A stretch of DNA of 64,000 bases, from the NCBI RefSeq assembly GCF_050611725.1, contig NZ_JBODJB010000001.1, positions 2,542,001-2,606,000 on the forward strand, read 5' to 3'. Each line of letters starts with the position of its first letter. Positions within the stretch are counted from its first letter, which is position 1. Below the pieces are notes generated by a model that was given only the letters and a program-made list of their open reading frames with translations, ran no database searches and had not been told where the DNA came from. Positions 51,663 through 60,813 of the stretch are shown here, piece after piece. The DNA is from Ferruginibacter sp050611725 (GTDB taxonomy: Bacteria > Bacteroidota > Bacteroidia > Chitinophagales > Chitinophagaceae). The position numbers and the translations under genes were made by a program.

Positions 51663-52655
51663 ATGACTTTCGAAACTTATCCATCTGCAGCCCCTACCCC
51701 CCAAAGTACACCTCCCAAAAAATCAAACGTCAACTGGCGTACGGCAATAATGGTAGCACTTGTAATTGCCTTATTGGCAACCTGGGGTTATATCATTTGG
51801 GATAAAAGCAAGAATAAGGAAATATTTGCTCAGAAAGATGCCAAATACGCAACGGCAGTTTCTGAAAAAGACACATTACAATTACTGTTGAATGAAGCAA
51901 CTGATAGATATGATGAATTAAATACTATCAGTATCAAGAAAGACAGTACGATCACCGCAAGGGATAAAGAAATAGCTGCAAAAAAACAAGCGATACAAAA
52001 ATTACTGGCAACAGCGAATGGCGATAAGACCAAATTAGCTGAAGCTAGAAAAATGATCGAGTCGTTGAACAGCGATATTGAAGATTATAAATCGCAGATA
52101 GAAGTTTTAAAAGGTGAAAAAATACAACTTACCAGAGAGAAGGAAATGATCACTCAGGAAAAAAACAAACTCAGTAGTGATCTTGATTCTACCAAAGGTG
52201 TAGTTCAGGAAAAAGAAAACATAATTGACATTGGCTCTACCCTGCATGCATCCCACTTCTCAGTGATCGGTATTAATGAAAAAAAGAGTGGAAAAGAAAA
52301 AGAAACCAGTACTGCTAAACGTGTTGACAAATTCCGTATCACATTTGACATTGATGAAAACAGGATCACAAAATCGGGAAATAAAGATATTTTTGTTTGC
52401 ATTACAACTCCAGATGGCAAGACAGTTACCGAAGATGGATTAGGATCCGGATCCTTCATTGACAGAGAAGGAAATGAAATAAAATACACAAAACGCATTG
52501 CAATAAATTATATTCAAGGTCAACGCCAATCATTAAGCTTTGACTGGAAAGCGGGTGATTATACAACCGGAGATTATAAAATTGTTGTTTACAATAACGG
52601 ATTTAAAATTGGCGAAGGCGTACATCACCTGAAAAAAGGTGGATTATTCAGTTAA
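51663..52655 (+). CDS. Membrane-anchored coiled-coil protein
   Basis: 330 aa. A proline-rich cytoplasmic N-terminus (about 25 residues) is followed by one membrane helix (MVALVIALLATWGYIIW). A long charged coiled coil (about 50-185) leads to a compact C-terminal beta domain ending GEGVHHLKKGGLFS. The topology resembles periplasmic spacer proteins of Bacteroidota. I do not recognise a named family and assign no function. Confidence 0.7.
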   Translation: MTFETYPSAAPTPQSTPPKKSNVNWRTAIMVALVIALLATWGYIIWDKSKNKEIFAQKDAKYATAVSEKDTLQLLLNEATDRYDELNTISIKKDSTITARDKEIAAKKQAIQKLLATANGDKTKLAEARKMIESLNSDIEDYKSQIEVLKGEKIQLTREKEMITQEKNKLSSDLDSTKGVVQEKENIIDIGSTLHASHFSVIGINEKKSGKEKETSTAKRVDKFRITFDIDENRITKSGNKDIFVCITTPDGKTVTEDGLGSGSFIDREGNEIKYTKRIAINYIQGQRQSLSFDWKAGDYTTGDYKIVVYNNGFKIGEGVHHLKKGGLFS

Positions 52656-52659
52656 GAAA

Positions 52660-52727
52660 TGAAAAGATAAAAGTGAAAAATGAATACTGCTATTTTTAGT
52701 TATTCATTTTTCACTTTTCATTTTTAC
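52660..52727. repeat. Heptad word array, inverted arms (TGAAAAG type), between convergent genes
   Basis: Left: TGAAAAG, ATAAAAG, TGAAAAA. Right: TTTTTAG, TTATTCA, TTTTTCA, CTTTTCA, all in 7-bp phase. It contains the complement of AATGAAAAGTGAAAAA at 52707-52722, the 16-mer also seen at 30198 and around 43184-43537. It could serve as a bidirectional terminator. Confidence 0.8.
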
Positions 52728-52737
52728 ACAACACTGC

Positions 52738-55700
52738 TTATAATATAGCCCTAACAGAAGCTCTTCCAACATGCACTACTCTTGCAGTTCCGGGCTTTCT
52801 TCCATCATATTGAATACTCAATTCTATATTGCCACCAAGTCTTTTTGTGTACTCAATATTCCACAAATAATTTTTTCCTGGCAATAAACCGTCCAATATA
52901 ATGTACCCTACTGTAGAGTTAGGAGAACCTCCGTTAGTGTATTTAAAATCTATATTGTTTAAAGTAAAGCGAGCATTTATTGTACTGCTCGACAAAACAT
53001 TATACTTAATATCAGCCGTTAACGCATTATTGCTAACCTCTTCATTAAATCCGGATGCATTCTTTTTACCACTGAAATTATAAGACAACGTTGTTCTGAT
53101 CTTTGTTTTATAGATATAGCTGATAGCGGGTTCAACAGCCATTTCATCAATATAATAGTTCCTGTTGGCAAACTTCGGTGTACTCAAACTATTCAATCCT
53201 GAATGTGCCATTAAATTGGCTGTAATATTTCGATTAAAATTAACCCTGGCTTTGTAAACAAGCTTACGCAATTTTCTTGTTTCAATACCATAGGTCAATA
53301 ACGATTTACCACTATTGACAATATGTGTAATATCCATGCCCCATTTAGCATTTGTTCTATTAAAGAAAATTGTGTTTGAAAGAAATGAGCTTAGCGTAAG
53401 TAAAGTTGTATCTGATAGTTGTTTCGAAAAAGGATCGAACAAAAACTTACCCGTAGAAATTTCTTTCTTGCTTATTTGTAATGCAGATGATGATGTAATT
53501 TTTGATAAAAATTTTGTAATTCCTGTCTTCTTATTGTTCAGAATTGCTTTCGGCGCCAGATCAACCGCATAATTAAATTGTAAATAATTAGCCTTTGAGT
53601 ATTGATTGGTAGGTGTATTTACCCGAATATATTTTCTTTGATCTGTGAATAAAGCAATTTCAAATTCATTCAATTGAGCTATACCATCTCCATTATAGTC
53701 ATTCCACGTATATTCTCCCTGACCCGACGGCACTTCAACAAAAGTAAATTCTCTTCGCTGTTCCTGCCCTGCACCAACTTCGTACAAAATATTACCGGAC
53801 AAGAAGCCGCTAAATTCATTTACTAAATACTCCGCTCTGCCTAAAATGCTTTCATCTTTTTTTTGATTGCTGATAGAAGCATTCTTTATATGTAATTGCC
53901 GATATGTAAAATTGAATTTGAATTGATGCCTGTCGTTCTTTAGCAACTCTGTAAATAAATTGAAATTATCGCTTCTATCGGCTTCCATTAGTTTTTTTGA
54001 TACAGGATAGAGGTCGTTTCTGGTAAAATACGAAGTTCCCCATCTATTCAGTTTGTTAACATCCGATTTTAAATACGCCTGCAAAACATTAAAAGCAAAA
54101 CTCATTGGAGATAAAGTATCCGTATTCTTATCTCTTAACCTATTATGTTCTGCCGTATAATTTATGCCGACTTGATAGTTGCTTAATTTTTTTAAAATTG
54201 TATTGACGTCAATTGTTGGTCGAATATAGACACCTTTCAATAAAGGGTTATTTATATTAGTAACACTTACTACATCAGTGATTTTCCAATTTTTTATTTG
54301 AGCAAAATGATTCAGTTGTTGTCGTACGCCATTATAACGATCGCTTCGATTATAATTTACAAGCGTATACTTTACACTGTTACCCTTTACATCAGTTAGT
54401 GTAAATCCGGCCGTGGCAATATGTTCATCAGCAGGATTAATCGTGTAGGGCAAACTCCAATCTCTCAAAAACTCTACATTACGCAATCGCTCAACGGGCT
54501 TAAATCTTTTTTGCACATATTCGTATCCAAGAATAGATTGCAATTTCAATTGTTTTTTAAAAAGACTGATTTTGTTGTTATCATTCATTACCTCAATCTT
54601 GGCTGCTACCCCATTGTCGTTACTTTTATCTTTTGCAGATAAAAGATTAATATCATACTTGCTAATAGCAACCTCTGTTTTTAATCTTGTTTTTGTTGTA
54701 AGCCGGTAGTCTGCTGCCAATGTAAGTATCTGTTGTTTCTTGGGTGTTACCAAAAGCATTAACGGAGCCCAGTCGCCTGACTTTTGCCCTCCGATGCCGG
54801 GCATTACCCATCTAAACACTTTTCCATTGGCGCCATTGTATTCCTGCACATAGTTTCCTTTGCCAGGTCCGAGATAAGTAAATGCTACCTGGTACAAAGT
54901 ATCTGTAGGATCTACAGAGAACACAAATATGGAATCATGCTGAGTGATATTATAAAGTGTATCAATTTTTCTATACAAGATCTTATCTACCGAAAAAGTA
55001 TCCCTTTGTGCATCGATATAAAAAGCGGTATCTATACCATCCCCAATATTTGAAAGGAATTGACGCTGCTGATCATCCAAAGATTGATTAATGGATGAAT
55101 TTTTTGCATCCTGATTAGAAAAAGCGCCAATACTCAATGATAATTTTTTATTGAAATTGATCTCATCGCTGATATAAAGATTTGAATTCAAAAAATTTCG
55201 ATCGGCATATTCAAACTCTATCTGTAAACGTTTGTCCTTTGTGATCATACGTTTAGGTGTAAACGTTAGTTCAGCAGTATTGTAATTAATTACATAATCC
55301 TGATCTTCCCCCCTTTGCAACAATTCACCATCAATAAAAACCCTTTCGGTACCTGCCAGTATTGTAAAATACAATTCATTATTAGCACCCTGTAATCTGT
55401 ATGGGCCTTGGTTCCCTTCTGTTGTGACAATAAAATTCCTAGTAAACTTACCCTTGGCTACCGAACCACTGACCAAAAAAGAATTACTGATATTTTTATT
55501 TATTTTATTATCTGTTATAAAAGAGGCCCCCTGCAATCTTTTATAAAAATTTAAAAAATAGTTCTTGCTTTGACGAATATCGATATCCCCAAAATTAGCC
55601 TGCCAACCTTTCTTTTTAATTTGGAGAAAAACTTTGTCAAAGTCATTTAAACTTTGTGTATTGCCATCAGGCTGAATAGGAATATTATTATCAGTAATGG

Positions 55701-56220
55701 CAGCAGTCAATTCAAGACTGTCGCCGATAAACCCGTTCAATTGTAAATTCAAACTCGAGTTCACAACAGCATCCTGACTGTTACCAAATGATATACCTCT
55801 GCCGAAACTACCATTGTAATTGATGCCTCCAAAATCAAATACCGGAGCCGATGATTTGTTACCATAGTTAACCGTATATGGTTTTACTGCTATAAAATTA
55901 TTTCGAATACTATCGTAATTCAGATGTGAAACAATCGAATTCAATTTAAAGGGATATACCCTATAACTCACCAAAACACTATCATTTATTGGTTTGTTGA
56001 TCCATGTAAGCTTTGCGTTGATCACATCTATAAAATATGCCGAAGGTGGTACGCTAAAAATATTGATCGTATTGGGAATGATACTTACTGTATCTAATTC
56101 TATTGATTGACTTGTTGTACTTATGAATTTGCTACGCAGATTCGACAAGGGTGTTTGTGCATTACACAGATGCACCATCGTTAAACAAAAAAAGAAAAAA
56201 TATGAGAACCGTAATTTCAA
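52738..56220 (-). CDS. Large outer-membrane beta-barrel protein of unknown function
   Basis: 1160 aa with a signal peptide (MKLRFSYFFFFCLTMVHLCNAQ). Residues about 25-330 form an N-terminal region. Its most recognisable part is GPYRLQGANNELYFTILAGTERVFIDGELLQRGEDQDYVINYNTAELTFTPKRMITKDKRLQIEFEYADRNF, a module I associate with large bacterial outer-membrane proteins. The remainder is a long run of alternating amphipathic strands up to the C-terminal HVGRASVRAIL. It contains FTRNDLYP and NDYNGDGIAQLNEFEIALF, a calcium-loop-like stretch. It is too short for SprA. No neighbour suggests a role. Confidence 0.65.
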   Translation of the reverse strand: MKLRFSYFFFFCLTMVHLCNAQTPLSNLRSKFISTTSQSIELDTVSIIPNTINIFSVPPSAYFIDVINAKLTWINKPINDSVLVSYRVYPFKLNSIVSHLNYDSIRNNFIAVKPYTVNYGNKSSAPVFDFGGINYNGSFGRGISFGNSQDAVVNSSLNLQLNGFIGDSLELTAAITDNNIPIQPDGNTQSLNDFDKVFLQIKKKGWQANFGDIDIRQSKNYFLNFYKRLQGASFITDNKINKNISNSFLVSGSVAKGKFTRNFIVTTEGNQGPYRLQGANNELYFTILAGTERVFIDGELLQRGEDQDYVINYNTAELTFTPKRMITKDKRLQIEFEYADRNFLNSNLYISDEINFNKKLSLSIGAFSNQDAKNSSINQSLDDQQRQFLSNIGDGIDTAFYIDAQRDTFSVDKILYRKIDTLYNITQHDSIFVFSVDPTDTLYQVAFTYLGPGKGNYVQEYNGANGKVFRWVMPGIGGQKSGDWAPLMLLVTPKKQQILTLAADYRLTTKTRLKTEVAISKYDINLLSAKDKSNDNGVAAKIEVMNDNNKISLFKKQLKLQSILGYEYVQKRFKPVERLRNVEFLRDWSLPYTINPADEHIATAGFTLTDVKGNSVKYTLVNYNRSDRYNGVRQQLNHFAQIKNWKITDVVSVTNINNPLLKGVYIRPTIDVNTILKKLSNYQVGINYTAEHNRLRDKNTDTLSPMSFAFNVLQAYLKSDVNKLNRWGTSYFTRNDLYPVSKKLMEADRSDNFNLFTELLKNDRHQFKFNFTYRQLHIKNASISNQKKDESILGRAEYLVNEFSGFLSGNILYEVGAGQEQRREFTFVEVPSGQGEYTWNDYNGDGIAQLNEFEIALFTDQRKYIRVNTPTNQYSKANYLQFNYAVDLAPKAILNNKKTGITKFLSKITSSSALQISKKEISTGKFLFDPFSKQLSDTTLLTLSSFLSNTIFFNRTNAKWGMDITHIVNSGKSLLTYGIETRKLRKLVYKARVNFNRNITANLMAHSGLNSLSTPKFANRNYYIDEMAVEPAISYIYKTKIRTTLSYNFSGKKNASGFNEEVSNNALTADIKYNVLSSSTINARFTLNNIDFKYTNGGSPNSTVGYIILDGLLPGKNYLWNIEYTKRLGGNIELSIQYDGRKPGTARVVHVGRASVRAIL

Positions 56221-56299
56221 GTTGTAGCATTAAAATTATGCTGCTAAAGTTAGCATATATTGTTTAAGACGCTGCTTATCAATAATATGCTGCAATAAA

Positions 56300-56322
56300 A
56301 ATGCCTTCCGCTGGAAGGCATT
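56300..56322 (-). terminator. Terminator of the sdh operon
   Basis: A perfect 10-bp stem (AATGCCTTCC/GGAAGGCATT, 3-nt loop) followed on the minus strand by TTTTTATT. It lies 24 bp past the sdhB stop and before the large outer-membrane protein gene. Confidence 0.85.
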
Positions 56323-56345
56323 GGGTTATTTTAACAAAAAATCGG

Positions 56346-57110
56346 TTATTCTTCAGTACTTAAGCCTGCAATTAGATACTCTCTGTTCAGTCTGGCAATA
56401 TTAGATACAGAGATACCTTTAGGGCATTCAGCTTCACAGGCATATGTATTCGTACAGTTACCAAAACCTTCTTTGTCCATTTGAGCAACCATGTTCAACA
56501 CACGACTTTCTCTTTCTGGCTGTCCTTGTGGCAACAAGGCTAATTGAGATACTTTAGCACTTACGAACAACATGGCACTACTATTTTTACAAGTAGCAAC
56601 ACAAGCACCGCAACCTATACATGCAGCAGCCATGAAAGCTGCATCGGCATCTTTCTTATCTATTGGCAACGCATTTGCATCCTGAGCATTACCGGTGTTT
56701 ACCGATATATAACCGCCTGCCTGAATGATTCTATCAAAAGAAGTTCTGTCAACTACCAAATCTTTGATTACCGGGAAAGCTTTGCTACGCCATGGTTCCA
56801 CAACAATTGTGTCGCCATCTTTAAACGCTCTCATGTGCAATTGACAGGTTGTATTTTCTGCCCATGGGCCATGAGCACGACCATTTATGTACATACTGCA
56901 CATTCCGCAGATACCTTCACGACAGTCATGATCGAATGCGATCGGATCTTTCCCTTCACTGATCAATTGTTCGTTTAACACATCAAACATCTCCAGAAAT
57001 GACATTTCGCTTGAAATATCTTTTACCTGATATGTTTCAAAATTTCCGCTTGCAGTGGCATTTTTTTGTTTCCAAACTTTAAGCGTAAGGTTCATATTGT
57101 AATGTTCCAT
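56346..57110 (-). CDS. sdhB: Succinate dehydrogenase / fumarate reductase iron-sulfur subunit
   Basis: 254 aa. The [2Fe-2S] ligands are C63, C68, C71 and C89 (CREGICGMC and TTCQLH). The C-terminal ferredoxin-like half has CIGCGACVATC and CEAECPKG for the [4Fe-4S] and [3Fe-4S] clusters. It passes electrons from SdhA to the cytochrome b. The start at 57110 is uncertain; M6 (57095) is equally good. It is parted from sdhA by a glycosyltransferase gene. Confidence 0.94.
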   Translation of the reverse strand: MEHYNMNLTLKVWKQKNATASGNFETYQVKDISSEMSFLEMFDVLNEQLISEGKDPIAFDHDCREGICGMCSMYINGRAHGPWAENTTCQLHMRAFKDGDTIVVEPWRSKAFPVIKDLVVDRTSFDRIIQAGGYISVNTGNAQDANALPIDKKDADAAFMAAACIGCGACVATCKNSSAMLFVSAKVSQLALLPQGQPERESRVLNMVAQMDKEGFGNCTNTYACEAECPKGISVSNIARLNREYLIAGLSTEE

Positions 57111-57130
57111 ATTATTGAATTGCTATGTTG

Positions 57131-58000
57131 TTAAATCTTTTTATAGTTACTGTATTCAAATGGCCGCCATCCAAAATTTTGCCAGATGAAGTATAATATT
57201 CTGTGTTTAAAATTTTTAAACTTCTTCTGATTTACATCTCTGTCAAAGTTCCAATCTTCTTTACTCAACAATTCTTGCATCACCGCAGGATGAGTACCTT
57301 TAAACAGGGTCAGTGTATCAACCTGTGAATAATCGTATGCTGCTGTATCATCTTTTACTTCATGAGCTATCGACCGATACAAACTTCTGAAATTCTGCTG
57401 CTTTCTATGCATCGTCACCGGGTTTCTTACCCAACCATAATGATAGATATAAGCATCGATCAGTTTAACATTCAACTTTCTGTTATCACTCCACCTAAAC
57501 CCCTGAGCATCTTTGTAAGAACTAATTTTCTTATTGTTTCGTATTACACGAATTTCTTTTGAATACCAGGCCCTGCCATCTCCGGTGTATTTATAACTAC
57601 CGTAGAAATGCAGGTAGTTAAACAATAACCCTTCTACTTTTTTGTCATCCTTATATTTTTGCATTGCTGCCAGTATCGTCGGATGATATTTTTCATGCAC
57701 TACTTCATCTGCCTGTATATAAAAGAGCCAATCGCTATCTGTTGCCGTTGCTGCAATTGCTTTGTCTGTTTCTGCCGCCAGCACTCTTCCTCCTTCTCTT
57801 AAACTATTATCCCAAACAGAATGGATAATTTTTATTTTATCAGAACCAATAGATTCGATCAACTTCGTTGTATCATCTTCAGAATCTCCTAAGCAAACAA
57901 TCATCTCATCTACTACCGGTAAAATTGAAGTAATAGATTCCACCACCGGATAACCAAACTTGATGGCATTCTTTACAAATGTAAAGCCGCTGACTTTCAC
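57131..58000 (-). CDS. Glycosyltransferase, family 2-like, inside the sdh operon
   Basis: 289 aa. The N-terminal Rossmann-like part has SGFTFVKNAIKFGYPVVESITSILPVVDEMIVCLGDSEDDT and the DXD-like site DWLFYIQADEVVHEK. The acceptor half has GWVRNPVTMHRKQQNF. This is the GT2-like 'waaE/lgtF' style of Bacteroidota. It starts with GTG at 58000, sharing one base with the sdhA stop, so it is translationally coupled to sdhA. It ends 20 bp before sdhB. Donor and acceptor are unknown, and a sugar enzyme in a respiratory operon is odd. Confidence 0.82.
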   Translation of the reverse strand: MKVSGFTFVKNAIKFGYPVVESITSILPVVDEMIVCLGDSEDDTTKLIESIGSDKIKIIHSVWDNSLREGGRVLAAETDKAIAATATDSDWLFYIQADEVVHEKYHPTILAAMQKYKDDKKVEGLLFNYLHFYGSYKYTGDGRAWYSKEIRVIRNNKKISSYKDAQGFRWSDNRKLNVKLIDAYIYHYGWVRNPVTMHRKQQNFRSLYRSIAHEVKDDTAAYDYSQVDTLTLFKGTHPAVMQELLSKEDWNFDRDVNQKKFKNFKHRILYFIWQNFGWRPFEYSNYKKI

Positions 58001-59976
58001 TATTTATAGCTTCTTTGTGTAGGGTGTACAATTTCAAAATTCAGTACTTCCTTATTTAATTGCCAATCACTTTCTCCTTTGTATTCCCATGCTGCCACAT
58101 AACTGAAGTTTTCATCATCACGTTTTGCTTCGCCATCTTCTGTTTGAGATTCTTCTCTAAAGTGACCACCACAACTTTCTCTTCTGTTCAAAGCATCTTT
58201 ACACATCAACTCTCCTAATTCAATAAAGTCTGCTACCCTGCCGGCTTTATCTAATTCAAGATTCATTTCATTGATATCTCCCGGAATTTTTACATCACTC
58301 CAGAATTCTTTTTTCAAAGCCTGTATTTCAGCGATTGCTTGTTTCAAGCCTTCTTCGTTACGTGCCATACCGCATTTGTCCCACATGATCTTTCCTAAAC
58401 GTTTATGGAAGCTTTCGACAGTTTTCGTTCCTTTAATATTCATCAAAGTATTGATTCTATCGCTAACAGCTTTTTCTGTTTCTTCAAATGCAGGATGTGT
58501 AGTTGGTATAGCCGCAGTACGAATATCATCCGCTAAGTAATTGCCCAATGTATAAGGAATTACAAAATAACCATCTGCCAATCCTTGCATCAACGCACTT
58601 GCTCCCAATCTATTTGCTCCGTGATCGCTGAAGTTTGCTTCGCCTAAAGCATATAAACCCGGAACAGTGGTTTGTAATTCATAATCCACCCAAAGGCCAC
58701 CCATGGTATAGTGTACCGCAGGGTATATCCTCATCGGCGTTTCATACGGATCTTCACCGGTGATCTTAGCATACATATCAAAAAGGTTACCATATTTCTC
58801 TTTCACTACTTCTTTACCCATTTTGATGATCGTTTGATCATCTACGTTAGTAAGACCTTGCTTTCCTGCTTCAGTTTTCCCGTAACGAATGATCGCTGCG
58901 GCAAAATCAAGATAAACCGCTTGCTTACTGCTACCTACGCCATAACCTGCATCGCATCTTTCTTTTGCAGCACGGCTTGCAACGTCTCTTGGAACCAGGT
59001 TACCAAAAGCCGGATATCTTCTCTCTAAATAATAATCTCTTTCTTCCTCCTTTATATCTGTTGGTTTTCTATTATCATTTTGTTGTTTAGGCACCCAGAT
59101 ACGTCCGTCATTCCTTAATGACTCACTCATCAAGGTTAATTTGCTTTGATGATCGCCACTAACAGGAATACATGTAGGATGAATTTGTGTGAAACAAGGG
59201 TTTCCGAAGAAAGCTCCTTTCTTATGTGCTTTCCATGCAGCGGTAACATTACTACCCATTGCATTGGTACTTAAATAAAATACGTTACCATAACCTCCGG
59301 TACATAACAGTACCGCATGACCGAAATGACGTTCTAATTTTCCGGTGATCAGGTCTCTTGCAATAATACCTCTTGCCTTGCCATCGATCATTACCACATC
59401 CAACATTTCGTGACGGCTATATTGAGTTACATTACCCAATGCTACTTGTCTTTCTAAAGCACTGTATGCTCCTAATAATAATTGCTGACCTGTTTGTCCT
59501 GCTGCATAAAAAGTACGTTGTACCTGTGTACCTCCGAAACTTCTGTTGCTCAACATGCCGCCATATTCTCTAGCAAAAGGAACACCTTGTGCCACACATT
59601 GATCGATAATATTTGCACTTACTTCTGCCAAACGATGTACGTTAGCTTCTCTTGCACGGTAATCTCCACCTTTTACTGTATCATAAAATAAACGGAAAAC
59701 GCTATCGCCATCATTCTGATAATTCTTTGCAGCATTGATACCACCTTGTGCGGCAATACTATGTGCCCTGCGTGGGCTATCCTGAAAACAAAATGTTTTT
59801 ACCTTATACCCCATCTCTCCCAGAGAAGCGGCCGCAGAAGACCCTGCTAAACCGGTACCTACAACAATTACTTCAATTTTACGCTTATTGGCAGGATTTA
59901 CAAGTTTTACATGTCCTTTGTAATCTTCCCACTTTTTGCTCATTTCGCCTTGCGGAATTTTTGAATCGAAAGCCAT
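58000..59976 (-). CDS. sdhA: Succinate dehydrogenase / fumarate reductase flavoprotein subunit
   Basis: 658 aa. The FAD fold VIVVGTGLAGSSAAASLGEMG is followed by PRRAHSIAAQGGINAAKN, whose histidine carries the covalent FAD. GGTQVQRTFYAAGQTGQQLL, FGHAVLLCTGGYGNVF, the catalytic HPTCIP region and GANRLGASALMQGLADGYFVIP follow. The length and the C-terminal acidic/charged extension fit the Bacteroidota (type B SQR) form. It catalyses succinate-fumarate conversion in the TCA cycle. Confidence 0.95.
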   Translation of the reverse strand: MAFDSKIPQGEMSKKWEDYKGHVKLVNPANKRKIEVIVVGTGLAGSSAAASLGEMGYKVKTFCFQDSPRRAHSIAAQGGINAAKNYQNDGDSVFRLFYDTVKGGDYRAREANVHRLAEVSANIIDQCVAQGVPFAREYGGMLSNRSFGGTQVQRTFYAAGQTGQQLLLGAYSALERQVALGNVTQYSRHEMLDVVMIDGKARGIIARDLITGKLERHFGHAVLLCTGGYGNVFYLSTNAMGSNVTAAWKAHKKGAFFGNPCFTQIHPTCIPVSGDHQSKLTLMSESLRNDGRIWVPKQQNDNRKPTDIKEEERDYYLERRYPAFGNLVPRDVASRAAKERCDAGYGVGSSKQAVYLDFAAAIIRYGKTEAGKQGLTNVDDQTIIKMGKEVVKEKYGNLFDMYAKITGEDPYETPMRIYPAVHYTMGGLWVDYELQTTVPGLYALGEANFSDHGANRLGASALMQGLADGYFVIPYTLGNYLADDIRTAAIPTTHPAFEETEKAVSDRINTLMNIKGTKTVESFHKRLGKIMWDKCGMARNEEGLKQAIAEIQALKKEFWSDVKIPGDINEMNLELDKAGRVADFIELGELMCKDALNRRESCGGHFREESQTEDGEAKRDDENFSYVAAWEYKGESDWQLNKEVLNFEIVHPTQRSYK

Positions 59977-59988
59977 ATCGTTGGTTAA

Positions 59989-60016
59989 TTAAGAATGAAA
60001 AATTAAAAATTAAAAA
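59989..60016. repeat. Heptad word array between sdhC and sdhA
   Basis: TTAAGAA, TGAAAAA, TTAAAAA, TTAAAAA in exact 7-bp phase, lying between the sdhC stop and sdhA start in one operon. It has one arm only. Confidence 0.65.
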
Positions 60017-60039
60017 AATGCATACGCCCGAACTAATGC

Positions 60040-60708
60040 TTATTGAATAATGTCAAAAAACATGAGAATCGGCATTAAAGCAAACAATACACAAACAACA
60101 ACCGAGTAAACGATACCAACATTTTTTATGATCGGTGTATAACGTTTATGATTAACGCCTAATGTTTGAAATGCACTGCTAAAACCATGTACCAGGTGCC
60201 AGAATAAAGAGATCACACCAACAACATACAATACGACCCAATACCACACGCTAAAAACTTCTTTTATTTTTTCGTATGAATTTTCATTATCATCACCGAA
60301 GTATATATCTTGTTTTGTATGTACCCAGAAATGAGAAAGATGCATTACAAGAAACAATAAAAGCAGCGTACCTAAAATACCCATGCTGCGGCTATACCAT
60401 TTACTGTTTTTATTTGCATCGCTAACTGCATAATTTATGGGACGGGCAGCTTTATTTTGTTGCCATAACATCAGCCCTTGAATAATGTGAAGAATCAATC
60501 CGGCAAAAAGTCCGATCTCTAAAATTCTTACTACCCAATTATGACTCATGAAGTGTGCGGCTGTATTAAATGTTTCGCCACCATCATTTACAAAGATGCA
60601 GGAGTTAACACCAACATGCACAATTAAAAAGCTAACTAAAAAAAGACCGGTAAGGCCCATTACAAATTTCTTGCCTATTGAGGAAGTAAAAAACTGTTTA
60701 AAAGTCAT
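60040..60708 (-). CDS. sdhC: Succinate dehydrogenase cytochrome b subunit
   Basis: 222 aa, five membrane helices. TSSIGKKFVMGLTGLFLVSFLIVHVGVN, AGLILHIIQGLMLWQQNK, LLLFLVMHLSHFWVHTK and SLFWHLVHGFSSAFQTLG supply the histidines of the two b hemes. This is the single-protein di-heme type B anchor of Bacteroidota and epsilonproteobacteria. First gene of sdhC-A-(GT)-B. Confidence 0.94.
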   Translation of the reverse strand: MTFKQFFTSSIGKKFVMGLTGLFLVSFLIVHVGVNSCIFVNDGGETFNTAAHFMSHNWVVRILEIGLFAGLILHIIQGLMLWQQNKAARPINYAVSDANKNSKWYSRSMGILGTLLLLFLVMHLSHFWVHTKQDIYFGDDNENSYEKIKEVFSVWYWVVLYVVGVISLFWHLVHGFSSAFQTLGVNHKRYTPIIKNVGIVYSVVVCVLFALMPILMFFDIIQ

Positions 60709-60739
60709 ATAGCAGAAGTTATAATATAAATATGGTTCA

Positions 60740-60769
60740 CAAAAGTACGTTACAAAATTTCAAAACAAA
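60740..60769 (-). promoter_or_regulatory. Promoter of the sdh operon
   Basis: On the minus strand the -7 is TACTTTTG (60740-60747) and the -33 is TTTG (60766-60769) with an 18-bp spacer. The predicted start is about 25 bp before the sdhC ATG at 60708. Confidence 0.65.
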
Positions 60770-60813
60770 CCATTTATCAATGTTTTTATGCAAACGATAC
60801 CAACACATAATTT

